From positions 224,254-288,253 of the forward strand of contig NW_020170475.1 of assembly GCF_000524195.1 (NCBI RefSeq): a stretch of DNA of 64,000 nt, read 5' to 3'. This DNA is from Echinococcus granulosus. Lineage: Eukaryota; Platyhelminthes; Cestoda; Cyclophyllidea; Taeniidae. The stretch's first letter is position 1, and each line of letters begins with the position of its first letter. Both the position numbers and the translations under genes were made by a program. The notes beneath the pieces were generated by a model that had not been told where the DNA came from, made no database searches, and saw only the letters and a list, made by a program, of their open reading frames with translations. Below, piece after piece: positions 24,078 through 37,600 of this stretch.

Positions 24078-27000
24078 TTAGCTGCAGAAAAGCTGATGTT
24101 TTGTATTGGGTGAGATCTTCGAACCTAACGTCTTGAATTCCTTTACTACATTTTCCAATTTTTCTGTCAAATCGCCGATCTCTTTTTCTACGTAGACAAG
24201 CGGTTGTGACATAGCTGAAAAGATCAAATAGGTGGCTATGAAACAAAATTGGCCAATAAGAGCAAATACTCATAAGTTCTTCTGTCACCTTCAATCTCCA
24301 TCAGATCGGCTTCGAGTTTTTCGATGTAGATGTTTACTTGCTTTGCCAGTTCACCAGGATCCTCAATGTCTGTCGAGTCGCCGTCATCAGCAGTGCCTCC
24401 CCCGTTCTGGTTAGCCATCCTCTCCATTGCCTCGTTCAGACCATTCAGTTTTTCCTCTAGTAGTCCAAACGATGTCTAAAAGTTAACAATCTGTTCCTTC
24501 ACTTCCCAATTCCAACTTAGAATCGTTATGAAGTTGTCTCATTTTGTCAAAAAAGTAGCAAAATTGCCTATGTTTGATCCCATGTCCGTTTGTGGAGGCC
24601 AGAACATTTTCCACTTTCAAGACGTGCTATTTGTAGTAAAATTTGTTGCTGCAATAATTGCGGCACAAGATTTGAAGAGAAAAATGAAGCATCAAATTAG
24701 CACAGATAATGCTCCACTGTCTACTGTTCCTTCCTTCATTTTGGCCGTTCCTAGTTTTTCCAACTTTTTCTTAATTCAATGAGCGTGAAAACGTCACCGT
24801 CAAATTGACCAACGCTATGTTGGTCTCCCTTTGTGGAAACGCAGTTTCAATGAGCAAATGTAGGTGTTTCGAGAAGCTAAAACGTTTTCATGACTTTCAC
24901 AATCGTAAGACGGAGTTCAAGTGACTTAATTAGCAATCTTAATCTTTATTTGTTTGAAAAATCGTTTATATAAGTCCAGCTTCAAACAAAACGTAAAACG
25001 AATTTTTCGCCTCCCTTTCTACTAAATGCCATTTATCCACCGAAAAAATCAAAACTATCCTTCTCCTATTTAGCCAGTCGACTAATCTACCGCAATTTTT
25101 AGTGGTTTTCTTTTCTTTAAAGCCCTTACTAGCAACCTCACAACAGCTTTCATCCAAATACTAATCTTTTTAAAACCATAAATATGAAACTTCCTCACAA
25201 AAACACACAACTTAACTCATTGGTTTGAAGTATGGTTTGAAAGTGAATAAGCTCCTTATTATTCCTATATTCAACTTCAAAACCCCAATGCAGAGAGTTG
25301 TTAATCCTACGACTTTTTTAGGCCCCTTCCTTATACTTCATTAGGAGAAATTTGGGGATTTTTAAAAGATGTTAAGAGCACATCTGAGGAATGTCTACCA
25401 TGTGAATGACACAGATTTCGCCAATTTAGGTCGCTTTGCGGTTACGCAATGAAATTTTAAGAAAAAACTGTAAAATTAGACATCAGTCCACTAGCTAAAA
25501 GTAATGCAAGGACTTGGCTTTAACACATTTGAAAGATATCCTGCATATTATTGATGATGGTTCAGTCAAAACAGGCTAAAGGGTAAATTTTAGGTCGACG
25601 TTTGTTGGCACTTGATAGGTCATCAGTGGTACCGAGACTCACTCTTCTGATCATTCACTGTGATTAATTAAAATAATTCGGATCGGGACAATACTAAACC
25701 CCGTGTACTTAACAAAGGTCATATGCAATGAAAGTTCTATAAGTGCGATAAGCACTGACGACTCACATTAAGCACTTGCAGATTTTGCATGGAGCTTTGA
25801 CTCTCCTGTCGGGAGATCTCCGTTTCCTCCAGGAGTCTTTGAGTGTCCACAGCGTTCTGCGCAGCTTGATCCGCTTGAGTGCTAACCTCCTGTGAAAGTC
25901 CTTGTCTCCCCATCTCCAAGCGATTCAACGCCTCCTTCACCTAAACTCATAAGGGCACTCCAAATTGTTAGAATTTGTGTGCGCATTCATTGATAAAATG
26001 TCATATTATACACGCTTACGTTTTCCTCATATTTCTGGTGCTCAGCGTCCTCCAGACTACTAAAGGTCTTGCTCTTTTCAAGCTCATCATAAATCTCACT
26101 CACATTCGCCAACTTATTCATCTGCTCCAAAAAGCTCCGTGCCTTTTCTCTGTAAATTCAAAGAAGTGCAAAATTAGTCACGCAACGCCTCTTTGATAAA
26201 TTGGTGTCCGAATGAGTTGGTTACCTAACATTCTTAGCTCTTTCACGAAGCAGCTTGGCACTCTGACTTTCTTCAGCTGTTTCGGTAAGGATACGATCGA
26301 CCTTGCTACTAAGTTGAGATGAAAGTTGTTGCAAGGAGTTGCCCGCTTCGAGAGCTTCTTGCAATGTGACGTCGTGTTTCAAGCTAAGAATCCTTTGCAC
26401 CAGCTAATAACGTAAAAGGAATAACAGCAAATTTGGTTGTAACCACACTTTTCCGCCCAAGTTGATGCACGTTATGTGCATCACGTTCAGTCAGAAAATC
26501 AGCTAGTTGATTTACCCAATATTTCGGTGATTATTTACATATTTACTAAGTGAAAAGGAGCGGCATATCTTCTTCTCAAGAAAAAAGATATGCAATTAAA
26601 TTGCACTAAAAAACCAGATGATTCCACTTTCCAGCACTTTTATGAAATGACAGTCACAGCTCTAAACAGTAACTTCTTTTTATCTGCTACTTTACTTCAC
26701 CTGGAGAGACAAACAGCAGAAGCTTGCAGCTACTTAACAAGTCGTGCACGCTTTAACTCAAATTTTTAAAAGCAGAGGGTCCTGGTGTAAACCTGACCAA
26801 TTTATACAAAATGACTAAAATTTCTGGCGGCATTTTGTATTTCTTTCGCTTAAGCGATTGCATATAATTACCTATTAATAGAGGGATGCACATGGGAGGA
26901 ACAATGGCGGTAAATGGGTTCCTTGTATAGCTGCCCTTTCAGCCAATTGTCCTAAATACGCAAACTATTTAGAGATTTGAATTAAGTCAGAAAACCAGGA

Positions 27001-28624
27001 GATATCCCCGTCTAAAAAACCCATAGTATGTAAGCCAGTTTCATAAATAAATTCCCTTGTCTTTAAATCGCCCCTCTAAATGAGAGGGGGAAGGAGATAT
27101 TAAATGGTTGTGATCATAACTTATACACACCTCATTGTGGTACTCAAGTGTTATTTCTGCATATTTCCTTAGTGCCTCTTGACCTTCCTCGATCAAGGTA
27201 TTAGTGATGTTCTGCATCCGAATTATTCTAGCTTCCAAAGTCTCCTGCTGAGCATAGAGAGCTTCCAATAGATTCTCGGCGTCAGTGCGAGATGCATTTA
27301 CCTGCAAAAGTAAAGACAGCAAATAGTCGGAAAATCCCAGCAATAGTACAATGATGACAATAACGAAATTCTTAGGAAATTACCGCAGCGATGAGATTTT
27401 CAACCTTGGCCGATCTCTGAAGCACGCTAGAAAGCCCATTTTGGGCAGCAAGGTGATCAGCAAGTAGTTCCTTTAAACGACCTTCAAAGCTCATTGAACA
27501 ACCCGTGGTCCCGGCACAATTAGAAACGAGACCAAGAGAAACTCGGAGTCTGCCGGCTACCCTCGTTCCGTGCTGCTCGATAAGATCAAATATTCCCGCG
27601 GTGATTGGGTCACAGCTCGCACCTCCACAAGACGATGGGCAAGTCTTTAAATCCGCTCCTGATTCAGGAACTCGTTGGTTATCTCCACAAATCTTTAAAT
27701 TACAAAATGTCAAAGTCGAGGCGTGTTGATTAGAAAAAGTAGTTTATTATACACAAAGACCTATTACCACTCGGTTAATTTGGCGAATTTCATCTTGGAG
27801 GTCTTTAATACGTTCGTCCATAAGTTTAATCGCTCGCTTAAACTCTTCATCAGCTTCACCTCGTTCGTTAACGACCATCGTTACTTTCTGCAGCAGGGCT
27901 TCCAGAGCTGTTCGCCGATTTTCCAGACTACGTTGAAGAGCTTCGATTTTTTGTGCTTCTTCTTCGGCCTTCATCAGCGAATTATAAGCACCTTTAATGG
28001 TAGTAAGGATAAAAATTATAAGCTAATCATTGAAAAGAAATTAACTTTTGGTCGATGCGACTAAATTTCACTGCCGGCTCTTGAATGTTATGCTTCAACC
28101 TATCACACAACAAAGGGTATTTATTGTTTAGTACTCAAGGCAATTTGACACGGAGACATTTTTAAAGAGTGCTTACCGTATGGGTCTTGAAAAGAAATGG
28201 TTTTGCTGTTTTTGATCATCTTCTCAAGATCATTTGAAAGTTGCTGGAGGTAGACTTCGTTATCTTTAACGCTCCTTGTCAGCAGATCCTGTTGCTTTTG
28301 AAGGTTGATCAGCGCTTCAACTGTTTTTGGAAACTTTCCATTTACCCCGTCCGCAGATTCCAGTGCAATAACCCTACCTCTGAATGTTGACACCGCAGTT
28401 AAGACTGTTCGTCAAAGTGTACATATTCACAATGCCACTTTGGCCTCAAAAAACTCACTCAATTAGTTGGAGAACGTCAGCTAACTTTTTTAGGTGATTG
28501 TCAGTCAGATTTGAGGCTGGGATGAGCTCCAACTGTTCTACCAGACTCTGTAGGATATTATGAACGGGTTTTAAGTCTGAGGGCAGCTGGCTAGACGTCT
28601 GGTTTTGTAGACGGTGCAATTCAT
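24078..28624 (-). other. Laminin beta coiled-coil arm with knob and C-terminal Cys
   Basis: Exons 20-29 encode long heptad-rich helices. Exon 23 breaks them with a six-cysteine knob ([23 protein letters not shown]), diagnostic of laminin beta. The chain ends HQLFCS, with a penultimate Cys as in beta-1, where it disulphide-bonds to gamma. Exon 28 contains a non-helical acidic stretch at 24346-24412. Confidence 0.9.
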
Positions 28625-31600
28625 CTAGAAAATCAACATAAAATTGAGTAAGAAGAAAGATTTCAGGCAAAATTTTCATCCGTTTGTCACCAGTCTCAAC
28701 TCACCCACGATTGCAGTTATGGTATTGTCCCAGTTAGTCCAGCATTCGCCACAGGTTTGGCAGTGGGGCAGGATGCCCGTTGTTCCCCTATCGCAGCGGT
28801 CGCACCGTCTGCCGGCTGTGCCCTCACGACATATGCACTGACCGCTTACAGGGTCACAGGTATCGCTTAGCGACCCTGATCGGTCACAGTCACAGCCTGC
28901 AGCAATTACATTGGAACTAATCAGTGGGATGCATTTTTCATTAGCCGCATAAGTAACACAATATTCCTCCCTAAGTACTGATTCGCTCTTTCTGAGACGA
29001 GGTAGCAAGAATCCATGCCGTTCCATAGTTTTGGCGATTGCACCTACTCTTAACAACTATCTTCTGATAGTTAAAAACAGCTAGGCATTAGCAATAATGA
29101 CTCTAGCGGTGTTTTAGCCTTGGGGTTTATTTGGGAATGAAAAAACGTCTTAATCTTGTTTGCTTAACGCAAAATATTTAGTCTTAAATTAGGCGAATAA
29201 TACCAGTCACTAAGACAATAACTATATGACTAAATTAATCGTGCTTCAGTAATTTCTTTAACAAAACAGTGGATGAATAAATTGATTTCCAGTTTTTCTG
29301 TTCAAAAAAGTGCGAGCAACGCATTTTATTATGCATTGTTAGTAACTGACTTAGTCGTCAAATAGCAACGCGATCATTGCAGAAATTATGTCTCCACTTT
29401 GCATAAAACTTTAAAATTAAAGGAAAATTTTTTAGTAAAGAATTAGAACGCTTGGGTTTTACACACTTCCAAGCGAAGTCGACGAACCAACGGTACTTAC
29501 TTTTACAACCATCTGGAAGCCGTGGATCACCATAGAAAGTTCTCTGGCACTGGTCACACTTCCTTCCACCCCGATCCGGTTTACAGGTGCACTGGCCCGT
29601 GAGCTGGAATGGGGGGGATTACTCCACTTATTAAATTCTGTTGAGCAGAAGTGATTTCCTAAGCACTAAAGCGAAGAGGCTCACCGAATGGCAGTCAAGA
29701 TAGAGGGAGCCGGTGGGATCGCAGTTGCAGGGTTCGCAGCCATGACCCGAGGTGAGATTGAAGTGCTGTGGTGCGCACTCGAAGCATCGCGGTCCAAGGA
29801 CGTCGGGGAGACAGCTGCATGCTCCTGTGTTACGATCGCACACTGCGTTTACTCCGTCTACTGTGCCCAGATAGTAGCAACTACATGGCTGACAGGCCTG
29901 TTGGCTGGCGTTGCCCCAGTAACCCGAAATACACTAAATAGGCAAATGAGCATTGATTGAATGTGCGTGATGACAATCACGAGCATCATTAAAGTGTTGG
30001 TCATAATGACAAAGTGGAATGTGAATCACATTGTTGGTGGTGGCTGCATGACATAAGGACTCAATGAATGGTAATGATGACGGCGGTGGTTACAAAGAAG
30101 TGCTAGGTTATGCATTTATGCCAGTGACGGCAACGACCGCAAATTTATTGTTTTATTGCATTGCAATTAGTAAGGATAATAGAAGTAGGATCGCTGACTA
30201 CGATTAAAATGCGACTCACGACTTGGTGTCGATTCCAATAATTGTAGCTTTAATTGGTGAAGTAAACTACGGGTCTCATGTTTGTTACGACGGTGCCAAT
30301 TACCATTTTTAAGATGAAATATAGCAGACTCGCTTTGTCCAACACGATATCGACCTTTTGCAATCCTTTAATCTCCTTTTTGTTAACTCTCAAGCGGTCA
30401 ATTAAATTCCCTGATCTTCTTGTCCGATACTATAGAGTGGCTGATGGTGATGAGATTGACCGCGATTTGTCATTATGAGTAAAGAACTTCTCACAAACAA
30501 TCAATTTCCCTAAAATTCACTTCGATTTTATTTGAACCTGTAAAATTTGATAATTCTAGAAGCGTTGGTAATTTACTTAATAGCACTTACCCGATCACAC
30601 TTCTCGCCTTCGGTGTTGTGGAGACAATTTAGACAGGCGCCCGTCACCTGATCGCATCCACCCTCCGGTGGAAGGTTGCCTGAGCAATCACAGGGTTGGC
30701 ACGAACCTCCAAACTCCGTTGGGTTCCCGTAGTAATTCGGTGCACACTCTGAACACTTTAGACCTACGAAGAGCATTATCAAACTATAAGTGTCGAAGTT
30801 GATTTATCTTCTAAACTAGTAAAACCAACGAAACCAAATTACCTGTTAGGGAATTTTTAAATTTCACTCAGCAAATCTAAGTACAACTTAAGTTTGTGGC
30901 CTGATTATCATAATGACCAAACAAATCATATGCGGCAAATGGTATTGTATATAAAACTTAGTCGCTCTGTGATTACTCACCTGTATAGCCTATCTGACAG
31001 TGACACTGCATTCCAGTGACGGGATGTATTTGACAGCCCTCAGAGTGGTCAACGCCTCCACCAGGACATTCGCAGGGTCGGCATTGGACATCTCTCAGGG
31101 GATCGCCGTAGAAACCCTGTGCGCAAGATTCGCACCTGGGACCGCCGGTGTTATCGCGGCAATCAATGCAGGCGCCGGTAACCTTAAAGGAGGAACGGAA
31201 TTTTTAGTAAGGATTTGGAAACTTCATTTATTGTTAAATTGTCGGGCTTGGGTTGAGCCAGAATATGGAAGTCCAAAAAGGTCACAATTTAGTTGTCAAA
31301 TGAACGATAAAAATTTCATTGTGAACTGCAAACAACAACCTACTTTATTTGCAAAAGCCCTTTCAAAGATGTAAACTTAGCCCTTTTATCAAAATTACAG
31401 CTTTTTTTGGTTCCTTCATTTTCCTTATTATGTGACATGCGAAATCTGTTTCATTTCATTCATGTCGAAATCACTCGTAAAATCGTCCAGCAGAGGAGCC
31501 ACGTGCGAAAAATAAACCAAAGTAAAAACTTGGAACTAGAAGAATCATTATGCGAAAGAAAAAGTAAAACATATAGTTCGTTTAAAACTGAAAGTTTTGT

Positions 31601-34600
31601 TCTCCAGCGTATGCATAAAATAGTGAAAAGTCCTGCCATTCACTGCAGATTGAAATCCTTGGTATGCAATTGTACTACTTCAGTTAACTTGAAACTATCA
31701 GAATAATGGTTTCTCCGGAGCTCAAAACCGCACAAATTTGCTTGCATGATAAAAATAATGACATCTATGCAACTTTCTTTACCTTTCGTCAGCGTCTCCT
31801 GTGCTTCATTTTTAAACCGTGGTGTTTAGTAGAGTGTCATTAGTGCGTCACAGGTTTTCTCCCAATTATTTTTTATCTCATCTTCAAATTAAAATTTTTC
31901 AGTCAGAAGACAACTAAGTTCAGATCCCTCCATGTCCGTCAAGGTAGAAATTGGCGGTAATTTTCAAAGAAACTCACTTGATCACATTCCTCAGCTTTCC
32001 CATTACATTCACAAGGCTGGCAGTAAGGGAAATTCCAATGTCCGCTCCCACAAATATCACACTTTCTGCCTTCAATTCCAGGTCGACAGGAGCATTGACT
32101 TGTGAGAGAATTACATTGAAGACTAACAGATCCTTTTGGGTGGCAGTTACAGGCTAAATGAATAATGTGAATTCATTTCAGCACATGTTCTGGGTACAAT
32201 CATGTCAGAAAGGAAGGAACAAACTCTTACCTGTGCAGCCAGAAGTGCTAAAGTGGTAGTGATAAAGGTCACACTGATCACACTTTCGACCCACAACGCC
32301 TGGTCGACACAGGCATTGTCCGGTGAGCTTGTCACAAATCGGACCCACGGAACCCGTGACGTTGCACTCGCAAGCTAAAATCATGTGAATGCGTTGAATG
32401 CATAAGGCTTCAAACTACATTCGGATGAACCAAATCATCAGACAGTATATTCATTGGTGAATGGCTTGGGCGATTAAACTGAAAGGAAATAATACACATT
32501 TGAGTCAAAGTAACTAAAGATTTCCCGTCCAAATATGCTTAATTGTTGGTGCACATAAAGAATTGTAACCTCTCAAAAGTATGATATTAATTAGTGATAG
32601 TTTGTTGGGAAGCGAATAACTTTATTTTATGGGTTTTCTCACAGGACTACATCAACTTGTCAAATTATTGCATATTTTAAAGTTCCAGCAACTCTGTTGT
32701 AAGCGAGTTTGGCATGCGACTGCTCTGGTTTGAAAATGTTCCATGGAGAGTATCAGTTAGTGCGATCTGTGAAACAACTGGGCTTACGAATAGCCAGAGC
32801 ACTTGTCTCCTTCCAATGCGACTCGGGAATGTTGAAGTAGGTTTGGCATTGCTGTGGCATTCGACTTGGGTCGACTTCGCCATTGAGAATTCGTTCAGAT
32901 AACTCTCTATAAGACTCGCAGTATTCAGCAACAGAGCCAACCTCACCGTCATCAGGTTTGAAGATTATCTACGAGAAAAAGAAATGCCGTACTCTCGGAA
33001 ACATGTTATTCCGAGTTGATAACACCCCGTAATTTTATTTGACTAAAAATTAGAATGTTCTGCTTTGCGTTTAGTTACTTCGTGCACGTGGAAATACTTC
33101 TCAGACCTTTGTTGTGGTTAAACTAAAAATTGCATTGGCATTGAAAAGATGGTTCAATAGGAATAGCTCTGAACCCAATTTTGTTAATTAAAACAATTTA
33201 TTTGCTTGAATGTGTCTGTTTACTTAATTTAATTGTCTATAGATAAACGAGACAATGTTTGAGACCTTTCAATGACATTTGAAACTGAACTGCTTACGTT
33301 TCCGATTACGATTTCCGTGTAGGGTGAGCCCTCGCGCGCCTCGGGCATGATCGCCACGATGGTCTTGCGATCACCAGTCATGCACACAGACGGCACAACG
33401 AGTTTTCTCGTGTCTGAAATGCCAATAAAATGGTTCCATGGCACCACATATGGCCTTGCTGGTGTTTATTTAATCAAGTTATTGTTAAATCATTCATGAA
33501 TTGGGCATTTTTAATTCATTCTATCAGCTAGATTATGCATCGGTAACGAAATTTTAATTTTTAGTAAAATAGTTCCCCGAAACGTTTAAGTAAATGTCTA
33601 TAGGGCTTTTAAAACGCGAGTATAAGACGGGCCAAAATCTTCATGGGTTTAGAAGGAGTGAAGACAAGCCCAGGGCAAAACGCATTAAATATTGGATGTG
33701 TGTATAACTGAATAAGTGCCTTTATGTTTTATTTTGGCTAGTTTGATTCACTCAGCAGTAGTATAAAACCGCAGTGTCAACACTTCGTTCCACATACACC
33801 ATAGCATTTGCAGACTTGTTGGCCTCAATCCCCCCTCATAAGAATTGTATTATTATGGCATCCCAGTTTCGACTTGAACAAATAATGCGGTTTGCTATCA
33901 TCAGTATTAACACATCGTTTTATCTGCAGAATTTAACATTTGTGTGTTTTCTCCAAAAAAAAACAAACAAAATAATGAATTTGTGTGAATTTTTCAAATA
34001 AAAAAGTGGTTGATGGTATTCATTTTCTACCATTCGGCAACCTTAACTCCCACATAGGTGAAATCGTAGTAAACTACAACTCTAAGTTCAAAGTTGGCTT
34101 CCCTGAAAGTGGTAAACATATTTAGAAAAATTGGGAAAAACATCTCACCACTGTTGATCTCAACACGAGTTGGCACATTTCGACAAGGGGAACCCTCTTG
34201 CTTAACGTCCACCGTAACAATCCACCTGTCTCCTCGCCCAAACTGAAGTAAATAAAAGCAATAAACTTATCTTCATCGTCTATTCACCACAGTAGCTTCA
34301 CACAAAATACCTATTACGGCGAAGGAAGTGTAGGAACGGTTTGTTCAATTTAATTACGAGGTATTTCGTAGTCAGCAGAAACTCACGTGCTTGGATTCTA
34401 TCTCAATGATGAAGACATAGTTGCCATCCTTCTTCGGCTCTTCAACAGGAATCTCAAGGGGTCTACTGGGTTGATCGATGATGAGTTGAGGATAGCGCAC
34501 GTAGTAGCCGTCGTCCACTTGACTACAATCTCGGCCGCTAAAGTTTGTTTTGCACTTGCAGATGCCCCTGTCCGGGTCGCACTCCGGACCTATGGAGCCC

Positions 34601-37600
34601 AGTGGACTGCAGGCGCAGGGTTGACACCCTTGCGGAGAGGCGGTCAGGTTGAAATAGCCAGGCTAGGGAGCGGATGCGGATTTACAATGTGGTCATAAAA
34701 CAGGACTTAATATGAGCAAAACTAGTTGAAGCAGTGGTATTTTTCCACATTAATAAACTTACTCACAGTTCAGACGAATGCCTGTTCGTAATTATAACTT
34801 TAAAAAGCGAAAATCTGGTTTTCTACCAAGCTCAGAGTCGATTTTATTAGAAATGGCTGAAAACAAAATGGGAATGTATAAAATATTAACCAAGAAGGTA
34901 TTGATAACGAAGAGTGGAAATATTACCCCCTATGATTGTCGTGCAGTTTTAAATCCGTTTCTAAGGTCCTCAAACAGATTCATGTAAAACGCTCTGATTT
35001 ACTTTTTACTTATAGGTACTAGCACTTGTGTATCAAGAAGTCATGGCTAGCTGTCTAATTATGAAGAGGCTGTGACACGTGTAGATTGTGCCCAAAAACA
35101 AATTAGTATTCTAGATTATAATCCATCAAAGTATCAAATAAATGGAAGGCGAAAACTTTTAAACACAGAACAGTGAATAGTGAGGTCGTACTTTTCTACA
35201 AAATCCCGATAGTTCACAGTTTCAGTCGGACCCGAGATTATGTGTATACACTATCTTCCTACTTAACATTTATGTGAACATTGAAACAAAGATGAAAATA
35301 CTAAACTTTATTCCACAGTGAGTCTTTTAAATTTTCATTGAGCATCAACTAGCGATAAAACCGTAATCACTAGCATTTCTTTGTGTAGGGAACGCCTGAC
35401 AGTACTGAGACTTGGAGTACTCCTGTTCTTCAAAATAACCATCAAATTGGTTAAATTGAAGTGATTATGCAGAGAAATTAGGTGATATTACCTCTTTTTT
35501 GTGAAGTGGAAACAATTAGTAATTTCTTATGTCTAATAATTTGCATGGATGCCTTTGAAATATGCGTACCTTTACATAAAATTGGATCATAACAACATTG
35601 AATAGTTTTTGTACAGTTTTCAAGTTTAATTGATTTACCTACTATCAGTTTGGAAAAGAACATATAAAATCGACAACCTTTGTCACTAACCATGCACCGA
35701 TCGCAGAATTCGCCTTCAACGAACCGCTTGCAAGTACAAGCGCCAGTGATTTGATCGCACCCGATATTCTCCAGTGTTCCCAGCATGTGACACTTGCATT
35801 CTTAACGGAGGCCATTCGAAACCATTTGACGCTGGTTAATCCAACCGTTGGGATAAAAAGAATTGTTATTATCAAATACCTCACCTTCGCAACCGTCGGG
35901 ATCTTCCGCTCGAAAGTTCCAATATCCGACACGACAGCGGTCACACTTGTCGCCTCCCACATTCGTTTTGCACACACACTGACCCGCCACCTTGCCCTCT
36001 GCGGGATTCGTGTACTGATCGCAATTCTCGTGGGCTTCCGAGCCACCGGCGTGACAATTGCAAGCTGAGCAGGAAGTCAAATAACGTGGTATCTAATGAG
36101 CTTAAGTAGCTCGAAATTTCGCCACAGATGACACAAACATACGTTGGCAGGTTTGGGAGTGGTTGATGGGGTAGCCAGGATGCCGATAGAAGCCTGCACT
36201 GCAGAACTCGCATTGTGGTCCCTCGGTATTGTGAAGGCACTGGTAGCAATGACCGCCGGACACGTTGCCCGACTGTAGGTAGAGAATGGGATTGAAGTAG
36301 CACTGGTCTGAGTGATCGTTGCATTCGCATCCTCGGATGAAATTGTAGCAAGATAACAATGGAATACATTACCATACATGGTGTTCATGTACAATCTATT
36401 TTACACTTTCTACATTCCAGTTAGATCAAATGAAAATTTGAATGGTTTTTGCTCAGTAGTAGTGCTAGAATTCTGGCGTGATATCTTTTGTAAATTCTTG
36501 AAGATTTGCGAATATTTACGAAGGAGAGAATGCAGGCGCCTTTGACAAAAAGCAGAATCAATTAATCAAAGGTTTCGTACATGAAGTAGGGGGTGGCTTC
36601 CACTTTGGTGGTTGTTTCATAAGGCAGTTTGATATATATATTTGACTAACTGGCTAGTCTTCACTGTAGAATATTCAAATACTACCAATTAGAACGTATC
36701 CTCATGGAATAAAAATTTCCAGTACTACAGAATTCTGTGGAAATTGAGCCTACAGAAATTGAATAGCATAACCTTTGGATAAGCAATTAAAAGTTATAAA
36801 ATGTGCCTTTTAAGAACCTTAAGTGCTTTTCTTAAGATTCTATTTGAAGTCGCCCTCCTTGCTAAAACCTTGGCACTCAATTAAGACCTTTTGGCCGTCA
36901 TTTAGCTTGATGAGAGTTCGGTTTTTATTCGTACCTATAATTAATAGTGTAATCAAGCTATAAATGACAAAAAACACCTGCTCAAATTATTTCCCAAATT
37001 AACCAAAGGCTTCCCTTATATTGGATTTGAAAAAGGATGCAATTCATTCATGTTCAAATACCCATCGGACACATCAGGATCTGTAATTTTACGGTGATTA
37101 CTAATTTAAAACCGCTAAAAAGTTAAATAAAAAGCTAATTTCAATTAGAAACGATTACAAGGCAGAGCTAAGATTCACTTTCACACGCGTTGGCGGAATG
37201 TCTGGACGCAGGTCGCCATGGTTTGTTCTGATAGAAGCTGGCACATTTCTCGCAGTTTTCACCCGCCGTGTTGTGTGTGCATTCGCACACTCCGTAGACC
37301 TAAACAGAAGGACATTTTTTCACTGCCACCCTCTCCTGACCGGTGAATGTGCTCAATTCAGTATGGTACTTGAACTTGAATAGGCTACTGATACTTAACC
37401 AGCGCAACTCCGTTTCCATGTGACTCATTGAATGAACACGAACTCTTTTAAGGTCGAGGTAACCACCGATATGTACATACCTCTTGATAAGATAATTGGC
37501 ATACTATTACAATATTTTCTGCTGAATTAATGAGTCTTGCATTCATACATGATCAGCTATGGCAGATAGCTTTTAGAACTCAAAATCAGTTATAATTTAT

